From JACCTU01 sp963788055 (GTDB lineage Bacteria > Actinomycetota > Thermoleophilia > Gaiellales > Gaiellaceae): a DNA stretch of 64,000 bases. The stretch spans positions 773,564 to 837,563 of the forward strand of contig CAWBFA010000001.1 in assembly GCA_963788055.1 (NCBI GenBank), in the 5' to 3' direction. A program made the position numbers and the translations under genes. The notes below the pieces were generated by a model. The model was given only the letters and a program-made list of their open reading frames with translations, was not told where the DNA came from and did no database searches. The stretch's first letter is position 1. Each line of letters begins with the position of its first letter. This document shows positions 50,579 to 58,460 of the stretch, in pieces.

Positions 50579-51130
50579 TCACTCTAGCTGCAGCTTGTAA
50601 CCCGACTCGACCTCGAGCGCGAGCTCGTCGACCGCCACGCGCGCCTGCTGCATCGCGGCCGCAAACGGGGACGCGGCGGTCTCCCCCAGCGCACGCTCGA
50701 GCCGGAGCGTCGCGGCACCGACTGCGTCGAGATGTGCCGGCGTGGCGACACGAGGCGGCGACCCGACCACGGTCTCGAGGGCGAGGGCTGCCTCTTCGGC
50801 CTCTTCGATTCCGTCGACCTGCTCGGTCAGCCGAAGAGAGACCAGACGCGAGCGGAGCTCGGACAGGTCGCCGCCGCCGGCGCTTTCGTCCGCAAGCTCA
50901 CACAGCGCGGCGATCGAGACTGCGTCGCGCACGCGCGCGCGGCTGTGCAGCGGTGTGCCGTCCGGATCGAAGGCGAGCCACGAGCGGTCCTCCCCTCGCT
51001 CGAACGCGCAGACAAAGACCCGCGCACCCGGGTCGGGCTCCGCGGGCAGGACGCCCGCCAGCCGCTCTCCTTCGCCCACGTATCTCTCAGCGGCCGCTGC
51101 GATGCGGTCCAGCTCCTCGACCAGCTCCAC
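50579..51130 (-). CDS. Hypothetical protein, acidic, mostly helical
   Basis: A 183-aa soluble protein starting ELVEELDRIAAAAERYVGEG, with a beta-rich middle (ARVFVCAFERGEDRSWLAFD) and helical remainder. The family is not recognised. Two starts are possible. GTG 51130 has TATCCT 7 nt upstream, matching the local promoter style. ATG 51157 would overlap the opposite promoter. I prefer 51130. Confidence 0.7.
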   Translation of the reverse strand: MELVEELDRIAAAAERYVGEGERLAGVLPAEPDPGARVFVCAFERGEDRSWLAFDPDGTPLHSRARVRDAVSIAALCELADESAGGGDLSELRSRLVSLRLTEQVDGIEEAEEAALALETVVGSPPRVATPAHLDAVGAATLRLERALGETAASPFAAAMQQARVAVDELALEVESGYKLQLE

Positions 51131-51151
51131 GTGACCAAGGATAGAAGCGCC

Positions 51152-51157
51152 TACCAT
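51152..51157 (+). promoter_or_regulatory. Candidate -10 box of the coiled-coil protein gene
   Basis: TACCAT, 7 nt before GTG 51165. A second box, TATCCT, on the minus strand at 51138-51143 serves the divergent gene. Confidence 0.4.
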
Positions 51158-51164
51158 AGTGGCC

Positions 51165-52487
51165 GTGGCCGCCGCGTTCTCGATCGGCTTCGCCGTGGCG
51201 ATCGTCGTGCTCGCCGCGGCGTTCGCAGTTGCGGCAAGCGGTCGGTTGTCAGCGCGCACCGCGTACGTCCTCGCAGTACTCACCGGGCTCGGAGCCGCGG
51301 CAGCCTGGATCGCGCTCGCGTTCGAGCCGGAGCTCAGTCTTGCCGTCGCAGCCGCCGGGCTCACGGTGTGCTCATTCGCCCAACTCGGTGCGTACCCGCT
51401 CTCACGCCTGATCAGCCGAGGCAGAGCGATCGACGCGGACTTCACGCGTGCGGACGAGCGCCTGCACGCACTGATCGAACGGGAGTCGACGGAGCGAGCG
51501 GCGGAGCTCGAGCGCACGCTGTCGCTCGCCCGCGCCGAGTCCGCGTCGATCTTCGCCGACGAGGAGCGCCGCCTTGCCGACGAGCGACGTCACTCGCTGG
51601 TCACGCGCGAGGCGCAGCTGCGCGACGAGCTCGCCGCGTCGCTCAGCACGGCCCAGCAGCAGGTCGAGCGCCGCTTCGTCGAGTGGTCGGCTGACCTGGA
51701 CCGCATCCAGGAGCGACTCGCCGAGCAGACGTCGCGGGTTGGCGAACGGCAACGCGAGCTCATCGCGAAGGTCGAGTCACGCATCACGACCGACGCGGAC
51801 CGCATCGTCGCCGAGAGCGAAGAGCAGCGCGCCGCGGTCGCTCGGATGCGCGAAGAGCTCGGTCGGTCGATCGAAGAGTCGGTGCAGGCCGCGAACGCGG
51901 AGCTCGAGTCGCAGGGCGTGGAACGCAGGCGCGCGTTGCATGAGGTCGCCGAGCGGCTGCGCAAGCGCGAACAGGCACTCCGCGAGCAGATCGAACGCGA
52001 GGAGACCGAGGCCTCGAGGCGGATCGCAGCGGGCTTCGCCGAGATCGAGCGGAAGCAGCTCGACCAGCTCCAGCGGGTGATCGACCGCGCAAGCTCCGGC
52101 TACGCCGAGATCGCCTCGCAGCAGTTCGGCGAGGCGATCAAGATTGCGCGCGAGGACGCGGCGAAGCGGCTCGCACGCGAGATGGAGCGCGCGGTCGCCT
52201 CGTTCGAGCGCGAGGCGAGCGGCGTGCTCTCTGACAAGCTCGGCCAGATCTCGGATGCGGGCACGCAGCGGTTGGAGAAGCGGCTCGGGCAGATCGCCGC
52301 GGGGCTCGAGCGGCAGCGTGACGACTCCGTCGCCGCGCTGGGGCGGCGCCTCGCAGAGGCGGAGGAAGAACTGATGCGGCGCGTGCAGTCGCTGATGGCG
52401 GACGTGGACGCAGACCGCACGGTGATCCAGGCACGTCTGACCGAGCTCAGTCGGCGCATCGACGAGACGTACGCGCGGGCGCGGTAG
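51165..52487 (+). CDS. Membrane-anchored long coiled-coil protein
   Basis: A 440-aa protein (438 if GTG 51165 is used). Two hydrophobic segments near residues 5-25 and 40-85 are followed by about 340 residues of nearly continuous coiled coil, rich in Glu, Arg, Ala and Gln, with few prolines or glycines. This would place a long rod in the cytoplasm. The layout recalls cell-division or polar-growth scaffolds (DivIVA- or RmuC-like), but I see no diagnostic domain of either. The next genes, a 65-aa protein and xseAB, run in the same direction. Confidence 0.78.
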   Translation: MAAAFSIGFAVAIVVLAAAFAVAASGRLSARTAYVLAVLTGLGAAAAWIALAFEPELSLAVAAAGLTVCSFAQLGAYPLSRLISRGRAIDADFTRADERLHALIERESTERAAELERTLSLARAESASIFADEERRLADERRHSLVTREAQLRDELAASLSTAQQQVERRFVEWSADLDRIQERLAEQTSRVGERQRELIAKVESRITTDADRIVAESEEQRAAVARMREELGRSIEESVQAANAELESQGVERRRALHEVAERLRKREQALREQIEREETEASRRIAAGFAEIERKQLDQLQRVIDRASSGYAEIASQQFGEAIKIAREDAAKRLAREMERAVASFEREASGVLSDKLGQISDAGTQRLEKRLGQIAAGLERQRDDSVAALGRRLAEAEEELMRRVQSLMADVDADRTVIQARLTELSRRIDETYARAR

Positions 52488-52545
52488 GGCCGAACCAACA
52501 AACGCGGGGAGGGATCGTCTCAGGGACCACGAACGGAGGCGGTCC

Positions 52546-52743
52546 ATGAGCGACACCCAGACGATCGAGACGCAGGGCGAGCGTGCGAAAGTCGAGAGTT
52601 GGCGCCTGCACATCCTCATCCAGGCGGGCTACCCGCTTCCGCTGGCCGAGCGCATCGCCGCGAGCGAGGCTGACCTGCACCGTGCGGTCGGACTCATCCG
52701 CTCCGGCTGCGAGCCGCAGACGGCCGCCGAGATCTTGCTCTAG
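52546..52743 (+). CDS. Small conserved helical protein
   Basis: A 65-aa soluble protein, SWRLHILIQAGYPLPLAERI then HRAVGLIRSGCEPQTAAEIL, with three short helices and a layout like a UBA-type or HTH-like bundle. An AGGCGG ribosome site lies before the ATG. It is 23 bp upstream of xseA. Function unknown. Confidence 0.7.
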   Translation: MSDTQTIETQGERAKVESWRLHILIQAGYPLPLAERIAASEADLHRAVGLIRSGCEPQTAAEILL

Positions 52744-52753
52744 AGGCCATCGC

Positions 52754-52759
52754 TAGCAT
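52754..52759 (+). promoter_or_regulatory. Candidate -10 box of xseA
   Basis: TAGCAT, 7 nt before GTG 52767. Confidence 0.45.
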
Positions 52760-52766
52760 CGGCTTC

Positions 52767-53984
52767 GTGCCGAAGGCCGAAGCGCTCACGTACGGGGACC
52801 GCAAGGTCTACACGGTCGGGTCGTTCAACCGCGGTGTTGCGGATTGGGTCGCGCGCCTGCCGACGGTCTGGATCGAGGGCGAGGTGACCGAACTGCGCCG
52901 CCACAGCGCGTGGGCGAACGTCTTCCTGACGCTGAAGGACCCGGCAGACGGCTCCTCGCTCCCGCTCTCGATCCCACGTGGGCAGTTCGACGCGCTCCGT
53001 CTCGACCTCGTGGACGGCGAGCGCGTGCACGTCTACGGAAGGCCCGAGCTCTTCGCGGCGAAGGGTGAGTTCAAGCTGCGCGCATTGACGATCGAGCGCT
53101 TCGGCGAAGGTGACCACCTCGCGGCGCTCGAGCGGCTGAAGAAGAAGCTCGCGACGGAAGGAGTGTTCGCCGAGGCGCGCAAGCGACCACTTCCGTTCCT
53201 CCCCCGCAAGATCGGCCTCGTCACCGGGAACGACGCCGCGGCGAAGCGCGACGTCATCACCGCAGTGACGACGCGGTTCCCGTCCGCGCACGTCGTCGTC
53301 GCCGAGACGCTCGTGCAGGGGCCACGTGCCGCGGTCGCGATGGTCGCGTCGCTGCAGGCGATCTGCGAAGAGGGCGTCGACGTCGTCGTGCTCGCACGTG
53401 GCGGCGGCAGCTTCGACGACCTTCTGCCGTTCAGCGACGAGCGGCTCGTGCGAGCAGTCGCGGCGTGCCCCGTGCCCGTCGTCAGCGCCGTCGGCCATGA
53501 GCAGGACACACCGCTCTGCGACCTCGCTGCCGACGTGCGCGCCTCCACACCGACAGCTGCGGGCCGGCTCGTCGTGCCGGACTACGCCGAGCTCACCACG
53601 CGCCTCGAGGCCGCGCGCACCTCCCTCCAGCGCGGCGTCCGGCGAACGCTGGAGCGCCAGCACGAGCGCATGGACAGCGTCGCCGCCCGGCTGCGCCGCG
53701 CTCCGGTGCTCGCCGTCGAGCGCGAACGGCGAACGACCGGGGCGCTGCACGAGCGTCTGCGGCGGGCTCCGCTCCTGCTGGTCGAGCGCAAGCGCGCCGC
53801 GCTCGAGAACGCGACCGCGAAGCTCCGGGTGCTGTCCCCGAGCTCGACCCTGGCGCGCGGCTACGCGATCGTGCGGGCCGAGGACGCGATCGTCCGCTCC
53901 TCGTCAGAGGTCGAGGCAGGTGCCCGTGTGGACGTCCAGCTCGCTGAGGGCGGCTTCGGGGCACGGGTCGAGGAGACAAGGTGA
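52767..53984 (+). CDS. xseA: Exodeoxyribonuclease VII large subunit
   Basis: The catalytic subunit of ExoVII, a metal-independent single-strand DNA nuclease used in repair. The 405-aa protein has an N-terminal OB-fold (VWIEGEVTELRRHSAWANVF), the nuclease core with VTGNDAAAKRDVITAVTTRF and VVVLARGGGSFDDLLPFSDE, VSAVGHEQDTPLCDLAADVR, TPTAAGRLVVPDY, and a C-terminal coiled region ending with SPSSTLARGYAIVR. The GTG at 52767 fits the usual N-terminus. It is coupled to xseB by a 4-bp GTGA overlap. Confidence 0.95.
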   Translation: MPKAEALTYGDRKVYTVGSFNRGVADWVARLPTVWIEGEVTELRRHSAWANVFLTLKDPADGSSLPLSIPRGQFDALRLDLVDGERVHVYGRPELFAAKGEFKLRALTIERFGEGDHLAALERLKKKLATEGVFAEARKRPLPFLPRKIGLVTGNDAAAKRDVITAVTTRFPSAHVVVAETLVQGPRAAVAMVASLQAICEEGVDVVVLARGGGSFDDLLPFSDERLVRAVAACPVPVVSAVGHEQDTPLCDLAADVRASTPTAAGRLVVPDYAELTTRLEAARTSLQRGVRRTLERQHERMDSVAARLRRAPVLAVERERRTTGALHERLRRAPLLLVERKRAALENATAKLRVLSPSSTLARGYAIVRAEDAIVRSSSEVEAGARVDVQLAEGGFGARVEETR

Positions 53985-54196
53985 GCGAGCCTGCTCCTAG
54001 CTTCGAGGACGCGCAGAGGGAGCTGGAGCAGATCGTCCAGCGCCTCGAGCACGGGCAGGCGCCGCTCGACGAGGCGCTTGCGCTCTGGGAGCGCGGCGAG
54101 CAGCTGTACAAGCTCTGCCGAGAGCGGCTCGACGCGGCGGAGGGGCGGATCGAGGAGCTCGCGAAGCGGGTCGAAGAGTCGCGGCCGGCGGTATAG
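53981..54196 (+). CDS. xseB: Exodeoxyribonuclease VII small subunit
   Basis: The small helical subunit of ExoVII (71 aa) that binds the coiled stalk of XseA. It has the family pattern SFEDAQRELEQIVQRLEHGQ, then PLDEALALWERGEQLYKLCR and a helical end. The GTG at 53981 overlaps the xseA stop. Confidence 0.94.
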   Translation: MSEPAPSFEDAQRELEQIVQRLEHGQAPLDEALALWERGEQLYKLCRERLDAAEGRIEELAKRVEESRPAV

Positions 54197-54209
54197 GATC
54201 TCGCCCACT

Positions 54210-54614
54210 GTGGCCTCCGAGGCGACCGAGCTCCTCCAGAACGTCCCGATCTTCTCCGGGCTCGACCCGCGGGAGCTCGAGACGATCGCGCGCACGGTCC
54301 ACGAGCGGACGTTCGCGCCGGGCGACGTCGTCGCCCAGGAGAACCAAGGGGGCGTCGGCTTCTTCATCATCCGCGACGGGGAGGCGAAGGTCACCGTCGC
54401 CGGCAACGAGGTGCGCCGGCTCCACGCAGGAGACCATTTCGGAGAGATCGCCCTGATCACCGAGGGCCCCCGGACGGCGACCGTGACCGCGGAGTCCGAG
54501 CTCAAGTGCTACGGCCTCACCCCGTGGGAATTCAGGCCGCTCGTGCAGACGAACGCCAGCATCGCCTGGAAGATCCTCCAGGCGCTCGCAAAACAGGTCA
54601 ACGAGCGTCACTAG
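54210..54614 (+). CDS. Cyclic-nucleotide-binding domain protein (CAP-like sensor without HTH)
   Basis: A 134-aa protein consisting of one cNMP-binding beta roll: LLQNVPIFSGLDPRELETIA, PGDVVAQENQGGVGFFIIRD, and the phosphate-binding cassette HFGEIALITEGPRTATVTAE with the conserved Glu and Arg. There is no DNA-binding helix, so it probably acts as a small sensor or partner subunit rather than a transcription factor. The GTG at 54210 lies 13 nt after xseB. The large cyclase at 41 kb could be one source of ligand. Confidence 0.9.
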   Translation: MASEATELLQNVPIFSGLDPRELETIARTVHERTFAPGDVVAQENQGGVGFFIIRDGEAKVTVAGNEVRRLHAGDHFGEIALITEGPRTATVTAESELKCYGLTPWEFRPLVQTNASIAWKILQALAKQVNERH

Positions 54615-54682
54615 GGGTCACTAACCTGGGTGATGCGGCGGGAGCGGCGGCCGCCTACGCTCCGTGCCGAAAGGAGAAAAGC

Positions 54683-55018
54683 ATGGCTGAGAACCAGAGC
54701 CATGCGGCCGGGCAGTCCTATGCGGTGCACGAGAGCATGAAGCTGCACCCTGGGCTGGACCTGGGACTCCGGTACACGTCCGACTCGTTCATCGACGCGA
54801 GCGACTTCGCGCTCGAGTTCCTGAACGAGCACGACCCGAACCGGGAAGGGCGCGTCAGTGCGCTCGAGATCGTTCGGATCGGTCCGGACTCACGCGAGAC
54901 CGTCTGGCGCTATGCGTACGACGGCTCGTCCAGCGGCCACCAGGATCCCATCGAGGTTTGGGGCTTTGACGTCATGACGTGGCGTGGCCCCGACCGAGCC
55001 GCATACCCAGCTCAATGA
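54683..55018 (+). CDS. Hypothetical protein, small and acidic
   Basis: A 111-aa soluble protein (HPGLDLGLRYTSDSFIDASD then ALEFLNEHDPNREGRVSALE) with a beta-rich second half (ETVWRYAYDGSSSG). No family recognised. The ATG at 54683 has an AAGGAG ribosome site 6 nt upstream. The last 47 bp overlap the 3' end of the convergent glycerate kinase gene. Confidence 0.7.
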   Translation: MAENQSHAAGQSYAVHESMKLHPGLDLGLRYTSDSFIDASDFALEFLNEHDPNREGRVSALEIVRIGPDSRETVWRYAYDGSSSGHQDPIEVWGFDVMTWRGPDRAAYPAQ

Positions 55019-55868
55019 GATCCGCATAGGCCCGTTCCGGGTCGCCCGAGAGTGGTACCGCCTCGGCCGCGAGCACGCGACCGCCGAACAGCACACAGCG
55101 CACCCCCGCAGCGCGGCTACGACGCTGCACGACGGCGGGTGCCTTGCCCTCGAACGTCGTCGCGTCGACCGTCCCCTCGCCGGTCACGACGAGGTCGTAA
55201 CCGCGCGGATCGAAGCCGACGACGTCGAGCACGAGCTCCGCGCCGGGCACGAGCTCGGCGCCGAGTGAGGCGAGCGCAGCGCCGAGGCCGCCCCCCGCGC
55301 CCGAGCCGGCAGCCCCACCCAGCGGGTGTCCAGCGAACGCGCGCTCGAGCTCGGCCACGTCGTTGGGCGTTGCTCCCTTCTGCGGACCGAAGAGCCTCGG
55401 GGCGTCGACAAGCGTTGTCTGCACGTCGCAGGCGACGGTCGTCGGCAGCGGCAGCTCGTCGAGGACCTCGAGCAGGCCGGCGCCGGCGTCCATGTTCGCC
55501 GTTCCGCCGAGGCCGACGACGAGCGCGCGTGCGTCCCGCACGTTCGCGATCAGCTCTCCTAGCCCACGGCTCGAAGCGGACCGGACCTCGAGCCGGCACG
55601 GGTCGAGGGGGATCGCTTGAGCGGCCTCGACGACGGCCGTCCCGGAGGCCAGAAGCCACTCGGCTCTCCGCTCGTGCCCGAACGCGTCGTGGACGTCCGC
55701 GAAGCGGTGCTCGCCGTCGAGCACGTCGATCGTGCCTTCCCCACCGTCGGCGACCGGCCTCTCGTCGCATTCGACGCCGACCGAGCGAAAGCCCGCTGCG
55801 ATCGCGGCGGCCGCCTCGCGCGCGGTCAGGACGCCCTTGAGACCGCTAGGCGCTGCGAGCGCGCGCAG
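54972..55868 (-). CDS. Glycerate kinase family protein, start codon atypical
   Basis: Phosphorylates glycerate, usually to 2-phosphoglycerate. It has LKGVLTAREAAAAIAAGFRS near the N-terminus, DERPVADGGEGTIDVLDG, ALVVGLGGTANMDAGAGLLE (substrate loop), VDAPRLFGPQKGATPNDVAE, and YDLVVTGEGTVDATTFEGKA with GVRCVLFGGRV near the end. The length, about 298 aa, is short compared with 370-380 aa for classic GlxK. The natural N-terminus aligns with a CTG at 55868; no ATG, GTG or TTG lies nearby in frame. The first 23 bp overlap the upstream flippase gene. A CTG start or a base error is possible. Confidence 0.83.
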   Translation of the reverse strand: MRALAAPSGLKGVLTAREAAAAIAAGFRSVGVECDERPVADGGEGTIDVLDGEHRFADVHDAFGHERRAEWLLASGTAVVEAAQAIPLDPCRLEVRSASSRGLGELIANVRDARALVVGLGGTANMDAGAGLLEVLDELPLPTTVACDVQTTLVDAPRLFGPQKGATPNDVAELERAFAGHPLGGAAGSGAGGGLGAALASLGAELVPGAELVLDVVGFDPRGYDLVVTGEGTVDATTFEGKAPAVVQRRSRAAGVRCVLFGGRVLAAEAVPLSGDPERAYADLIELGMRLGRGHATS

Positions 55869-56883
55869 GCTCCTCCTCCGTGACCACGTGAAGCTTCGGC
55901 TCTGTCTGGTCCGGCATGCGCTTGAGCGTCGCGAACGAGATCCCCTCGTGCGCAAGGAACACGAGCCCGACGCCGACGCCGACCGACATCTCGAGTATCT
56001 GCAGCCCGAGCCCGTACGCGAAGCCGGTCGTGTAGGCCACGCCGTAGGAGACGAGCGGCAGCGCGACGGCCGCCTGCAGCAGGCCGATGTTCCCCGGCCA
56101 AAGCGGGAAGATCGTCGCAATGTTCATCAGCAGGAGGACGAGTCCGGCGGCCGGCAGCGGTGCGTCGATGTCGAACGCGCGCATCGCGACCCACACCGCA
56201 AGGAGCTGGAGCAACCAGCCGAGGCATTGGAAGGAGATGGCGAGCGCGGCGCCCGCAGGCGAGCGGAGCACGTCAAGGCCGACACGCGCCATCGCGAGGA
56301 GTCGACGAAGACGGCTGAGCTCGTCGGCGACCGGCTTGCGCAGTCGCGCCGTGATGAGGGCGAGGACGAGCAGAATGCCGCCCAGAGCCGCAGCGATCGC
56401 GATGCTCGTCAGCGCCCAGTGCGGGATCTTCGCCGTCAGCAGGACGTAGACGACGAGCAACATCGCGGGGATCACGTCGAACAGCCGGTGCGTGAACACG
56501 GTGCCAAGCAGCGTCGCCGTGTAGCCGCGTCCACGCGGGAGATGGCGGGTCAGCACGGCGACGCGTGCAAGTTCGCCGGTGCGCGCCGGCAGCACCGCGT
56601 TCGCGAGCAAACCGATCGCGAACGCCGAGAAGATGTGCCCGAACGGCGGAGCATTCCTCGGCATGGCCTGGCGAACGACCGTCCGCCACGCGAGCGCACG
56701 CGCGACCACCGACAGCAGGTTGAGCCCCATCGCCGCGAAGATCCATCTCCACTCGACGAGGCGGAACGCGTTCGCGACGAGCCCCCACTCGGGCCCGCGC
56801 CACCAGAGCATCACGATCGCGATGCCGAGCAGCGCGAGCACGATCAGCACACGCCACCACGTGCTGCGCGCAACCGCGCTCAT
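55846..56883 (-). CDS. Flippase-like membrane protein (lysylphosphatidylglycerol synthase TM region/UPF0104)
   Basis: A polytopic membrane protein of 345 aa with about eight helices. It carries the family motifs ARALAWRTVVRQAMPRNAPP, IGLLANAVLPARTGELARVA, VFTHRLFDVIPAMLLVV and LWPGNIGLLQAAVALPL. Members include MprF flippase domains and AglD-type proteins; many sit beside glycosyltransferases and are thought to move glycolipids. The ATG at 56883 overlaps the stop of the GT4 gene (ATGA). It has no synthase domain, so lipid lysinylation is unlikely. Confidence 0.88.
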   Translation of the reverse strand: MSAVARSTWWRVLIVLALLGIAIVMLWWRGPEWGLVANAFRLVEWRWIFAAMGLNLLSVVARALAWRTVVRQAMPRNAPPFGHIFSAFAIGLLANAVLPARTGELARVAVLTRHLPRGRGYTATLLGTVFTHRLFDVIPAMLLVVYVLLTAKIPHWALTSIAIAAALGGILLVLALITARLRKPVADELSRLRRLLAMARVGLDVLRSPAGAALAISFQCLGWLLQLLAVWVAMRAFDIDAPLPAAGLVLLLMNIATIFPLWPGNIGLLQAAVALPLVSYGVAYTTGFAYGLGLQILEMSVGVGVGLVFLAHEGISFATLKRMPDQTEPKLHVVTEEEPARARSA

Positions 56884-58022
56884 GCGCGTGCGCCGACCCG
56901 GGACTGTCCTGTGACGAGCTCGTAGACCCCGGCGAGCCGCCGCGCGATCGTGTCCCACCCGTATTCCGCCTGCGCGAGCTCGCGCGCGGCCGCGCCCATC
57001 GCCTGGCGGCGGGGCTCGTCCTCGACGATCGCCACAAGCGCCTGCGCAAGAGACGCGGGATCCCCCGGCGGCACGGTGAGGCTCGTGTCGTGCGTTGTCA
57101 CGTCGCGATAGCCGGGGATGTCCGACGCCACGACGGGCAACGCACACGCAAACGCACGCGTGAGCACCATGCCGAAGCTCTCGCCGCCGATCGAGGGCGC
57201 GGCAAGCGCCTTCGCCGACAGCAGCTCCGCCGTCAGCTCATCCTGGTTGAGGTAACCGAGCACGTCGACACCCTCGGAGGACACACCGAGACGCCGCTGG
57301 AGGAGCCCGACGGCGAGCGGGTCGGCTCCGATCAGCCGCAGCCTCGCACCGGTCGCGGCGTGGACGGTCGGCCACGCGCGCAGCAACACCTGCAGCCCCT
57401 TCCGCGGCTCGTGCCGGCCGACGAATGCGATCCGGTGCTCGCGGTTGCCGGGATGGGCCTCGGTCGGGATCAGCACGCCGTTCGGCACGACGTCGTACGC
57501 ACCCGGAAGCCAGCGCGCTGCTGAGTCACGCGCCTGGTCGGAGACCGCGATCCGATGATCGATGCGGTCCATGAGCCCACCCCAGAAGTGGATGGCGTAG
57601 CGCATCCAGCCGAGCTCGCCCGAAGCGTGGAACGTGGCGACGACCGGGCACCGTGCGAACGAGAGCGCTGCGACGCAGATCGCGGGCGTCATCGGCTCGT
57701 GCAGGTGCAGGACGTCGAAGCGCTCATGCTCGAGCACACGCTTGATCCTCGGGACGGTGCGCGGGCTGAGCGCGAGGTTCGGCAACGAGCCGTTCGCGGG
57801 GACGATCACCGAGCGGCCCACCGGGATCACATCCGGCGGCGGACTCCCGTGCCGCCCCAACCGCGGATGGAGCACACGCGTGAAGCTTCCGGGCGGGTCG
57901 TTTCCGATGATCGTGCGCACGTCGAAGCCGAGGCCCCTCAGAGCCTCTGACTGGAGCTCGGCGTGCTCGACCACAGCGCCCCAGAACGACCAGGAGTACG
58001 GGACGACGATCCCGACCTTCAC
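56880..58022 (-). CDS. Glycosyltransferase family 4, PimA/PimB-like
   Basis: A GT-B glycosyltransferase of 380 aa. It opens KVGIVVPYSWSFWGAVVEHA and has FDVLHLHEPMTPAICVAAL and VVATFHASGELGW in the acceptor domain. The donor domain has RIAFVGRHEPRKGLQVLLRA and the UDP/GDP-sugar signature APSIGGESFGMVLTRAFACA. The opening and the HLHEP motif resemble phosphatidylinositol mannosyltransferases of actinobacteria, and the coupled flippase-like gene supports a glycolipid role. The exact sugar and acceptor are inferred. TATGCT is exactly 6 nt before GTG 58022. Confidence 0.9.
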   Translation of the reverse strand: MKVGIVVPYSWSFWGAVVEHAELQSEALRGLGFDVRTIIGNDPPGSFTRVLHPRLGRHGSPPPDVIPVGRSVIVPANGSLPNLALSPRTVPRIKRVLEHERFDVLHLHEPMTPAICVAALSFARCPVVATFHASGELGWMRYAIHFWGGLMDRIDHRIAVSDQARDSAARWLPGAYDVVPNGVLIPTEAHPGNREHRIAFVGRHEPRKGLQVLLRAWPTVHAATGARLRLIGADPLAVGLLQRRLGVSSEGVDVLGYLNQDELTAELLSAKALAAPSIGGESFGMVLTRAFACALPVVASDIPGYRDVTTHDTSLTVPPGDPASLAQALVAIVEDEPRRQAMGAAARELAQAEYGWDTIARRLAGVYELVTGQSRVGARA

Positions 58023-58028
58023 GCGGCC

Positions 58029-58034
58029 AGCATA
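58029..58034 (-). promoter_or_regulatory. Leaderless-type -10 box of the GT4 gene
   Basis: TATGCT on the minus strand, 6 nt before GTG 58022. Confidence 0.6.
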
Positions 58035-58075
58035 GAGCGTGGCCAAAACGACCCCCTCCGGCCGAGGGCAGTTCA

Positions 58076-58122
58076 GAGCCGGCGGGAACCGTCAATCGTC
58101 AGTCGCCCCCTCCCGCCGGCTC
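58076..58122 (-). terminator. Long-loop hairpin after the 64-aa membrane protein gene
   Basis: A perfect 12-bp stem (GAGCCGGCGGGA / TCCCGCCGGCTC) with a 23-nt loop, between the stop at 58161 and the GT4 promoter. No T tract follows, so it may be a terminator, an insulator or an mRNA stabiliser. Confidence 0.45.
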
Positions 58123-58160
58123 CGCCAGGAGATTCGGCGAGACGACGCGAACGGTTTGGC

Positions 58161-58355
58161 CTAGCTCGTCAGCGCGGCGACGAGCCCGGCGACGAGCGGC
58201 ACGAGCGCGACCCAAGTCGTCCGGCCCCGGGCGGGCAGCTCGAGCGCGGGCGCAAAGGCAACCCGCATGAGCTCCCGACGGTCGGGCACCCAGTGAGGAC
58301 TACGCCTCAGGTGGGCGAGAAGACCGGTGCCGAAGTCCGAGAGTTCGTGCTCCAT
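58161..58355 (-). CDS. Small tail-anchored membrane protein
   Basis: A 64-aa protein with a polar N-terminal half (HELSDFGTGLLAHLRRSPHW) and a single C-terminal hydrophobic helix (TTWVALVPLVAGLVAALTS), a tail-anchor layout. I do not recognise a family. A weak GAGG site precedes the ATG at 58355. Accepted because a structured hairpin bounds it downstream and no other gene occupies the strand. Confidence 0.5.
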   Translation of the reverse strand: MEHELSDFGTGLLAHLRRSPHWVPDRRELMRVAFAPALELPARGRTTWVALVPLVAGLVAALTS

Positions 58356-58448
58356 GCCTCTAGATATCGGGCGGAACCCAAAAAGCTCGTGCTCGGCGAT
58401 GGGTGATTAGCGTCACCCAAAACGGGTGGATCCGAACAACGCGACAAA

Positions 58449-58454
58449 TACACT
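58449..58454 (+). promoter_or_regulatory. Leaderless-type -10 box of the adenosine deaminase gene
   Basis: TACACT, 6 nt before GTG 58461. Confidence 0.6.
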
Positions 58455-58460
58455 CGGTGC

